From Actinomycetes bacterium (GTDB lineage: Bacteria; Actinomycetota; Acidimicrobiia; Acidimicrobiales; Palsa-688): a stretch of DNA of 9,314 nt. Under the pieces are notes generated by a model, which saw nothing but the letters and a program-made list of their open reading frames with translations, searched no databases and was not told where the DNA came from. Of the stretch, positions 5,458-9,314 are shown piece by piece (position 1 is the first letter of the stretch; every line of letters starts with the position of its first letter). Where the stretch lies: contig JAKABK010000044.1 of assembly GCA_021796905.1 (NCBI GenBank), positions 1-9,314 on the forward strand, read 5' to 3'. A program made the position numbers and the translations under genes.

Positions 5458-6984
5458 GTGGGGACCACACCGTCCGAGACCGGCGAGCCGCGCCACCCGC
5501 AGCCGGTCGCCGCCCCGCCCCTCCTCTGGTCCCGAGCCGCCGGCGACCGTCCCGACGTCGTGGTCGTCGCCGGCCGGTCGCTCTCCGACGAGGCGTTCGA
5601 CGCCGCTTCGGGCGCTGCGGGTGCGGCCCTCGTCGGAGCCTCGGTCGTCGCTGTCGACGCCACCCCCAGCCTCGAGACGGTGGTGGCGGTCGCCGGCGCC
5701 CTCCGCGCCGGTGCCACGGTGGTGCCGATACCGGACGACTCCGGGCCCGACGAGGTGCGCCACGTGCTCGCCGACTCGGGAGCCGAGCTGGTCCTGGCCG
5801 GTGCCGGGCGTCTGGGGACGGTCGGCGAGCTGCTCGCTGCCGCCGGCCGCGACGCCCTCCCGGTGCAGCTCGTCGACGTTCGCACCAACCGGTCCGCCCG
5901 AGCCCCGGCAGCGCACCCCGGTCCGCCGGCTGCGGACCCCGGTCCGCCGGCTGCGCACGCCGGTCCGCCGGCGCTGGTGCTCTACACGAGCGGCACCACC
6001 GGTCCGCCCAAAGGAGTCCCGATCTCGGCGGCAGCGATCGCCTTCGACCTGGACGCCCTCGCCGAGGCGTGGGACTGGACCGCCGCCGACACCGTGGTCC
6101 ACGGTCTGCCCCTCTACCACGTCCACGGCCTGGTGCTCGGGGTCCTCGGAGCGCTCCGTTCTGGTGGGCGCCTCGTCCACACCGGCCGGCCGACGCCCGA
6201 GGGCTACGCCGAGGCCGTGGCCGTCCGGGGCGGGACGCTCTGCTTCGGGGTGCCGACGATCTGGGGGCGTCTGGCCCGGTCGGATTCGGCGCCGGCGATG
6301 CGTGGTGCGCGCTTGTTGGTCTCGGGCAGCGCGTCTCTGCCCGAGCCGGTGTTCGACGCCGTCGCCGGCCGCTGCGGCCACCGGCTGGTCGAGCGTTACG
6401 GCATGACCGAGACCCTGATCACCCTGAGCGGCCGGATCGACGGTCCGCGGCGGGCGGGTTGGGTCGGCCGCCCCCTGCCGGGCATCGAGGCCCGGGTGGT
6501 CGACGAGGCCGGCGGGCCGGTCGCTGCCGACGGGGAGACGGTCGGGGGGTTGCAGGTGAGGGGCCCAACGGTCACCTCCGGGTACCTCCACCGTCGGCCC
6601 GACCCGTCGATGTTCGCCCCGGGAGGCTGGTTCGTGACCGGCGACGTGGCGGCCGTCGACCCGGGAGGCGAGCACCGCATCCTCGGGCGGGCGGCGACCG
6701 ATCTCATCAAGACCGGTGGGTTCCGGGTGGGGGCAGGGGAGGTGGAGGCTGCTCTGCTCTCCCATCCACGGGTGCGGGAGGCGGCAGTGGTCGGCGAGCC
6801 CGACGAAGACCTCGGCCAAGTGGTGGTGGCCTACGTGGTGGGCGACGGTGATGTGGGTGACCTCGAGGGGTGGGTGGGCGGCCGCCTCGCCGCCCACAAG
6901 CGTCCCCGTCGGGTGGTGACCGTCGACGAGCTGCCCCGCAACGCCCTCGGCAAGGTGCAAAAAAGTCGCCTCTCCGGTCGCTGA
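5458..6984 (+). CDS. AMP-forming acyl-CoA synthetase, malonyl-CoA synthetase (MatB)-like
   Basis: A 508-residue ANL-superfamily adenylating enzyme, which activates a carboxylate with ATP and transfers it to coenzyme A. Motifs in order: P-loop YTSGTTGPPKG (176-186), PLYHVHGL (218-225), RYGMTET (313-319), GWVGRPLPGIEARV (334-347), GWFVTGD (390-396), DLIKTGGFRVGAGEVE (415-430), and NALGKVQK (495-502), where K499 is the predicted catalytic lysine. PLxHVHGL and the whole layout are close to malonyl-CoA synthetase, so malonate or a methylmalonate-like acid is the best guess, but specificity is not proven. The N-terminal third is alanine-rich and less conserved, and a tandem 7-residue repeat lies just before the P-loop. 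GTG 5458 is preferred because earlier starts overlap yajQ and its promoter. No SD sequence is seen. Confidence 0.88.
   Translation: MGTTPSETGEPRHPQPVAAPPLLWSRAAGDRPDVVVVAGRSLSDEAFDAASGAAGAALVGASVVAVDATPSLETVVAVAGALRAGATVVPIPDDSGPDEVRHVLADSGAELVLAGAGRLGTVGELLAAAGRDALPVQLVDVRTNRSARAPAAHPGPPAADPGPPAAHAGPPALVLYTSGTTGPPKGVPISAAAIAFDLDALAEAWDWTAADTVVHGLPLYHVHGLVLGVLGALRSGGRLVHTGRPTPEGYAEAVAVRGGTLCFGVPTIWGRLARSDSAPAMRGARLLVSGSASLPEPVFDAVAGRCGHRLVERYGMTETLITLSGRIDGPRRAGWVGRPLPGIEARVVDEAGGPVAADGETVGGLQVRGPTVTSGYLHRRPDPSMFAPGGWFVTGDVAAVDPGGEHRILGRAATDLIKTGGFRVGAGEVEAALLSHPRVREAAVVGEPDEDLGQVVVAYVVGDGDVGDLEGWVGGRLAAHKRPRRVVTVDELPRNALGKVQKSRLSGR
5911..5973 (+). repeat. 21-bp tandem repeat, three units, inside the acyl-CoA synthetase gene
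   Basis: Three joined 21-bp units (5911-5931, 5932-5952, 5953-5973) differ at only a few bases and encode AHPGPPA, ADPGPPA and AHAGPPA, ending 2 residues before the ATP-binding loop. As the unit is a multiple of three, copy-number change would keep the frame. Confidence 0.85.
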
Positions 6985-7000
6985 CGGGCGCCTGCCCGTC
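6983..7000 (+). terminator. terminator-like hairpin after the acyl-CoA synthetase gene
   Basis: GACGGGC (6983-6989) and GCCCGTC (6994-7000) form a perfect 7-bp stem with a 4-nt loop that begins inside the TGA stop. No T tract follows. A second imperfect hairpin with one bulged A (7078-7087 with 7091-7099) lies further on in the 176-bp gap. These suggest that the next gene has its own promoter. Confidence 0.45.
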
Positions 7001-7147
7001 CCGTTGACCGGTCCGGTCCCCGAAGGGTCCCCGCCCGCCTGCCCGCTGCCCGCCTGCCTGCCGATGGCCCGGGGCCAGGGGAAAGGCCTCGCCTTCCCCG
7101 GCACCAGGTTGGAGCCGGGGTCGGGAGCGGATCCCCGGGGCCGCCGG

Positions 7148-7153
7148 TAGCCT
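7148..7153 (+). promoter_or_regulatory. -10 hexamer (TAGCCT) for the PIG-L deacetylase gene
   Basis: TAGCCT fits TANNNT and ends 7 nt before GTG 7161, so the transcript is probably leaderless. No Shine-Dalgarno sequence precedes the GTG. Confidence 0.5.
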
Positions 7154-7160
7154 CCGGTCG

Positions 7161-8012
7161 GTGACGGCCGATTCGCAGCTGTGCCTCATGGCGGTGCACG
7201 CCCACCCCGACGACGAAGCGACCAGCACCGGCGGGGTCCTCGCCCGCTACGCCGCCGAGGGGGTGGAGACCGTGCTCGTGACGTGCACCGACGGCAGCTG
7301 CGGGGACGGGCCCGGCGGGGTGAAACCCGGGGATCGCGGCCACGACCGGGCGTCTGTGGCCGGGGCGCGCCGTTCGGAGCTGGAGACCTCCGCCCGTCGG
7401 CTCGGGGTCGGCCACCTCGAGACGCTCGGCTACCGCGACTCGGGGATGATGGGTTGGGCCACCAACCGAGAGGCAGGCGCCTTCTGGGGAATGGACGTTG
7501 CCGAGGCCGCCGGGCCGTTGGTCGAGCTGATGCGCCGTTACCTCCCGCAGGTGGTGGTCACCTACGACGCCAACGGCTTCTACGGCCACCCCGACCACAT
7601 CATGGCGCACCGGATCACCCACGCCGCCGCCGCGGTCTCCGGTGTCCCCGCCAAGATCTACCACACCGCCGTGCCCCGCTCCGGGATCGCCCAGCTAGCG
7701 ACCGTGCTGCGCGAGGCGGGCCTCGAGCCGCCCGAGCCGAGCGACCGCGAGGAGGGCCAGTTCGCCGAGGCCGAGGAGCCGACCTGGGGGACTCCCGACG
7801 AGGAGATAACGACCTGCGTCGACGTGACCCGCTTCGTCGACGCGAAGTACGAGGCCCTCTCGGCCCACTCGAGCCAGGCCGACAACGTCTTCTTCCTGCG
7901 GCTCGGTCCGGAGCTCTACGGGAGGTTCTTCGGCCGCGAGTGGTTCGTGCGAGCGGTCGACAGGAGCGGGGCGGCGCTGCCCGAGGACGACCTGTTCGCG
8001 GGGCTGCGTTGA
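7161..8012 (+). CDS. PIG-L family N-deacetylase, MshB/Mca-like
   Basis: A 283-residue zinc-dependent amide hydrolase of the LmbE/PIG-L family. AHPDDE (14-19) supplies predicted zinc ligands H15 and D18 and the general base D17; YGHPDH (141-146) supplies H143 and zinc ligand H146, by analogy with MshB. Other family segments are LVTCTDGSCGD (39-49), LGYRDSGM (89-96) and VVVTYDANGFYGHPDH (131-146). In Actinobacteria the close relatives are MshB (deacetylates GlcNAc-inositol in mycothiol synthesis) and Mca (cleaves mycothiol S-conjugates); length and the N-terminal LMAVHAHPDDE fit Mca, but Mca usually has a KG pair after the motif where this has TGG, so the substrate is open. It is cytosolic, with no signal peptide. 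GTG 7161 is supported by the -10 box. The last 97 bp overlap the opposite-strand PAP2 gene. Confidence 0.88.
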   Translation: MTADSQLCLMAVHAHPDDEATSTGGVLARYAAEGVETVLVTCTDGSCGDGPGGVKPGDRGHDRASVAGARRSELETSARRLGVGHLETLGYRDSGMMGWATNREAGAFWGMDVAEAAGPLVELMRRYLPQVVVTYDANGFYGHPDHIMAHRITHAAAAVSGVPAKIYHTAVPRSGIAQLATVLREAGLEPPEPSDREEGQFAEAEEPTWGTPDEEITTCVDVTRFVDAKYEALSAHSSQADNVFFLRLGPELYGRFFGREWFVRAVDRSGAALPEDDLFAGLR

Positions 8013-8803
8013 GCGTGGAGGCCGGCGGAGGCGACCGCGAAGCGCCGGGCGGCGAGCAATCCGAGCTCGGCGACCACCACCCCGGCGACGACGTCGACGA
8101 TGAAGTGGTTGCCGGTGGCGATCACCTCCAGCGCCACCCATACCGGTAGCACGGCTCCCGCCGCCCAGACGGCCCGGTTGGGGGCGTGGCGGCGGATCCC
8201 GTACGCAGTCAGCGCGGCGTACGCCTCGTGGAGGCTGGGCATCGCCGCGTAGGGGTTGTAGAGCAGGGTCAAGGTCGGTGAGTTGAGGGCCACGCCGGCC
8301 TGCGAGAGGGTCCCGGCGATCCCGATCCCGGCGAGCCGGGGAGGGGCGGTCGGCCACACCACGAACCCGATCAGGGCGAGGACGCTGGCCACGAGGAGGG
8401 CGTTGCGGAGCAGCACGTAGCCGTCGGGGTGCCGCCAGTACAGCCACAACAGGACCGCACCGGTGAGCAGGACGTGGAGGGCCAGGTAGCCGATGCCGAA
8501 AGCGACGGTGAGCCCGGGCACCGCGAGCGAGGCTCGTTGGATCGTGCCCTCGACGGCGATGCCGAGGGTCCGCTCCAAGCTGTAGGCGGAGCGGGCGTGG
8601 GCGACGGCGACCGCGGTCCCGGTCAGCGCTGCGCCGCGGCCGAGATCGTAGGCGGCGTACAGGCCGACCACGAGGAGCGCCTCGGTGGGAAGGCCGTGGC
8701 GAGCCGACATCCAGCGCGCCGCGCCGGCCAACCGGCCGCGGACGCCGCCGGGCCGCACTCCTAGCCCCGCCGACTGGTGCTCGCTCTCGATGTCGACAGC
8801 CAT
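7916..8803 (-). CDS. PAP2-superfamily membrane phosphatase / inositolphosphotransferase-like (Aur1/Ipt1 type)
   Basis: A 295-residue polytopic membrane protein. Hydrophobic spans lie at about residues 41-57, 96-121, 132-150, 194-203, 211-229 and 234-252. The active-site signatures are VVWPTAPPRL (148-157), AMPSLHEAYA (187-196, with H192) and TGNHFIVDVVAG (230-241, with H233 and D237), the PSLH and GxH...D pattern of Aur1/Ipt1-like PAP2 proteins that act on lipid phosphates or transfer phospho-head groups. Nucleophile H233 and partners are all present, so it should be active; the substrate is unknown. ATG 8803 is chosen because GGAG lies 7 nt upstream. Unlike most neighbours it has a short leader. 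Residues from about 264 on are encoded antisense to the deacetylase gene, look unlike the rest and are rich in Ser, Arg and Asn. Confidence 0.85.
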   Translation of the reverse strand: MAVDIESEHQSAGLGVRPGGVRGRLAGAARWMSARHGLPTEALLVVGLYAAYDLGRGAALTGTAVAVAHARSAYSLERTLGIAVEGTIQRASLAVPGLTVAFGIGYLALHVLLTGAVLLWLYWRHPDGYVLLRNALLVASVLALIGFVVWPTAPPRLAGIGIAGTLSQAGVALNSPTLTLLYNPYAAMPSLHEAYAALTAYGIRRHAPNRAVWAAGAVLPVWVALEVIATGNHFIVDVVAGVVVAELGLLAARRFAVASAGLHAQRSPANRSSSGSAAPLLSTARTNHSRPKNLP

Positions 8804-8810
8804 GCTGCGG

Positions 8811-8814
8811 CTCC
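8811..8814 (-). promoter_or_regulatory. Shine-Dalgarno site (GGAG) of the PAP2 gene
   Basis: On the minus strand GGAG sits 7 nt before ATG 8803. It decides the start and contrasts with the other genes, which lack such a site. Confidence 0.55.
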
Positions 8815-8830
8815 GGGTCGGGGTCGACGA

Positions 8831-8836
8831 AGGCTA
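8831..8836 (-). promoter_or_regulatory. -10 hexamer (TAGCCT) of the PAP2 gene
   Basis: On the minus strand TAGCCT fits TANNNT. Initiation about 7 nt downstream would give a leader of around 20 nt that includes the GGAG site. The hexamer is the same as that before the PIG-L gene. Confidence 0.4.
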
Positions 8837-8889
8837 ACGGAGCCCTGCCCGCCGGGTCCCGTCGGCTGGCCGACCGGCCCGGTGCCGAC

Positions 8890-8895
8890 TATCCT
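8890..8895 (+). promoter_or_regulatory. -10 hexamer (TATCCT) of the tRNA-Tyr gene
   Basis: TATCCT ends 11 nt before the mature tRNA 5' end, as expected for a promoter giving a short 5' leader removed by RNase P. No -35 is obvious in the GC-rich DNA upstream. Confidence 0.5.
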
Positions 8896-8906
8896 GTGGT
8901 CCCGTT

Positions 8907-8991
<85 letters not shown>

Positions 8992-8994
8992 TGG

Positions 8995-9036
8995 CGGTGA
9001 CCAGCGGTTTCGTCCGATCGGGGCCGCTGGTCACCG
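8995..9036 (+). terminator. 13-bp hairpin directly after tRNA-Tyr
   Basis: CGGTGACCAGCGG (8995-9007) and its perfect complement (9024-9036) form a 13-bp stem with a 16-nt loop, starting 3 nt after the tRNA CCA. This is a plausible terminator. It could also be part of the attachment region of the lost element. Confidence 0.5.
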
Positions 9037-9071
9037 TGTTTGCAGCCGGCGACTGCAAACATTTTGCAAAC
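9037..9071. repeat. TTTGCA/TGCAAA inverted and direct repeat cluster
   Basis: A 9-bp perfect stem (TGTTTGCAG at 9037-9045, CTGCAAACA at 9053-9061) with a 7-nt loop is followed by the palindrome TTTGCAAA (9063-9070). TGCAAAC occurs twice as a direct repeat (9054-9060 and 9065-9071). The patch is AT-richer than its surroundings and lies between tRNA-Tyr and the recombinase remnant, so recombinase or regulator binding is possible. Confidence 0.65.
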
Positions 9072-9092
9072 TGCGGGCTCCGGCTCGGCCCC

Positions 9093-9209
9093 TCAGTCGG
9101 TCTGAGGCGGGGCGAGGATGAGCGCAGCGAGGTCGTCAGCAGCCTGCTTGGCCAGGGCGGGAGCGACATGGCTGTAGGTGTCAAGCGTGATCCCGACGGT
9201 CGCGTGCCC
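9093..9209 (-). pseudogene. C-terminal remnant of a tyrosine recombinase (phage-type integrase)
   Basis: The minus strand codes 38 residues and a stop: GHATVGITLDTYSHV, then an Ala/Lys/Asp-rich helix ending in APPQTD. GHA..G.TLDTYSHV is the C-terminal signature of tyrosine recombinases; the histidine of GHA and the nucleophilic tyrosine (residue 12 of the fragment) are kept. Upstream of the GHA none of the three frames shows the expected preceding segment (an R-L-G helix, or the HxLRH box further back), so the gene breaks at about 9209. It points towards tRNA-Tyr and ends about 100 bp from it, the usual place for an integrase next to its tRNA attachment site. It cannot encode an active enzyme. 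The rest of the window (9210-9314) shows no recognisable gene. Confidence 0.82.
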
Positions 9210-9314
9210 TTTTCTGGGGTGGCGGGTGCGCGCCACTGGTGCTGAACTGGGGTTTCGTGTGACGCGCAGGTGTGCGCCACGACGGGATGCTCCGGGTCGG
9301 TGACTCCAGGGCCG

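Noticed and set aside
7021..7062. Short CCCGCCTGCC-type repeats after the acyl-CoA synthetase
   Set aside because: The units are short and imperfect, within GC-rich low complexity, and no consistent period could be fixed by eye.
5443..7104. Minus-strand open frame of 553 codons opposite the acyl-CoA synthetase
   Set aside because: It is antisense to a clear enzyme with all its motifs, and its own sequence is His/Arg/Gly/Asp-rich without any motif.

Overview
The window is very GC-rich bacterial DNA that I read as an actinobacterial chromosome, possibly Acidimicrobiia; the exact lineage is an inference. Evidence: GTG starts, a deacetylase of the MshB/Mca (mycothiol) type, a MprF/LysX-like membrane protein, and a repeated leaderless start signal, in which a TANNNT -10 hexamer lies 6-8 nt before the start codon of five of the seven protein genes.

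Layout from left to right. (1) A small MauE/DoxX-like membrane protein (43-588, +). (2) A large, 1073-residue membrane protein (543-3764, -) that joins a metallophosphoesterase-like domain with an eroded metal site to a multi-span membrane region and a C-terminal phosphatidylglycerol lysyltransferase-type (DUF2156/LPG synthase) domain; its 3' end overlaps the first gene tail to tail. (3) A 336-base divergent intergenic region with three copies of a 36-bp repeat, each carrying the same short-loop G-quadruplex motif on the minus strand. (4) A HAD-superfamily phosphatase (4101-4667, +), whose stop codon lies inside a (GACT)n microsatellite, followed by a strong hairpin. (5) A YajQ-family nucleotide-binding protein (4915-5403, -). 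(6) A malonyl-CoA-synthetase-like AMP-forming acyl-CoA synthetase (5458-6984, +), divergent from yajQ across 54 bp. (7) A PIG-L family deacetylase (7161-8012, +), overlapping tail to tail with (8) a PAP2/Aur1-type membrane phosphatase (7916-8803, -). (9) tRNA-Tyr(GTA) (8907-8991, +), followed by hairpins and a 38-codon remnant of a tyrosine recombinase (9093-9209, -), a scar of an element that probably used the tRNA as its integration site.

The genes alternate strands and mostly look like single-gene transcription units, so no operon-level pathway can be claimed. A loose theme is cell envelope and small-molecule metabolism: a lipid-modifying fusion protein, a PAP2 lipid phosphatase, an acyl-CoA synthetase and a thiol or sugar deacetylase. 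The most unusual items are the phosphoesterase-LPG-synthase fusion with its quadruplex-bearing upstream region, and the recombination scar next to tRNA-Tyr. I saw no CRISPR array, no complete mobile element and no recognisable defence system.
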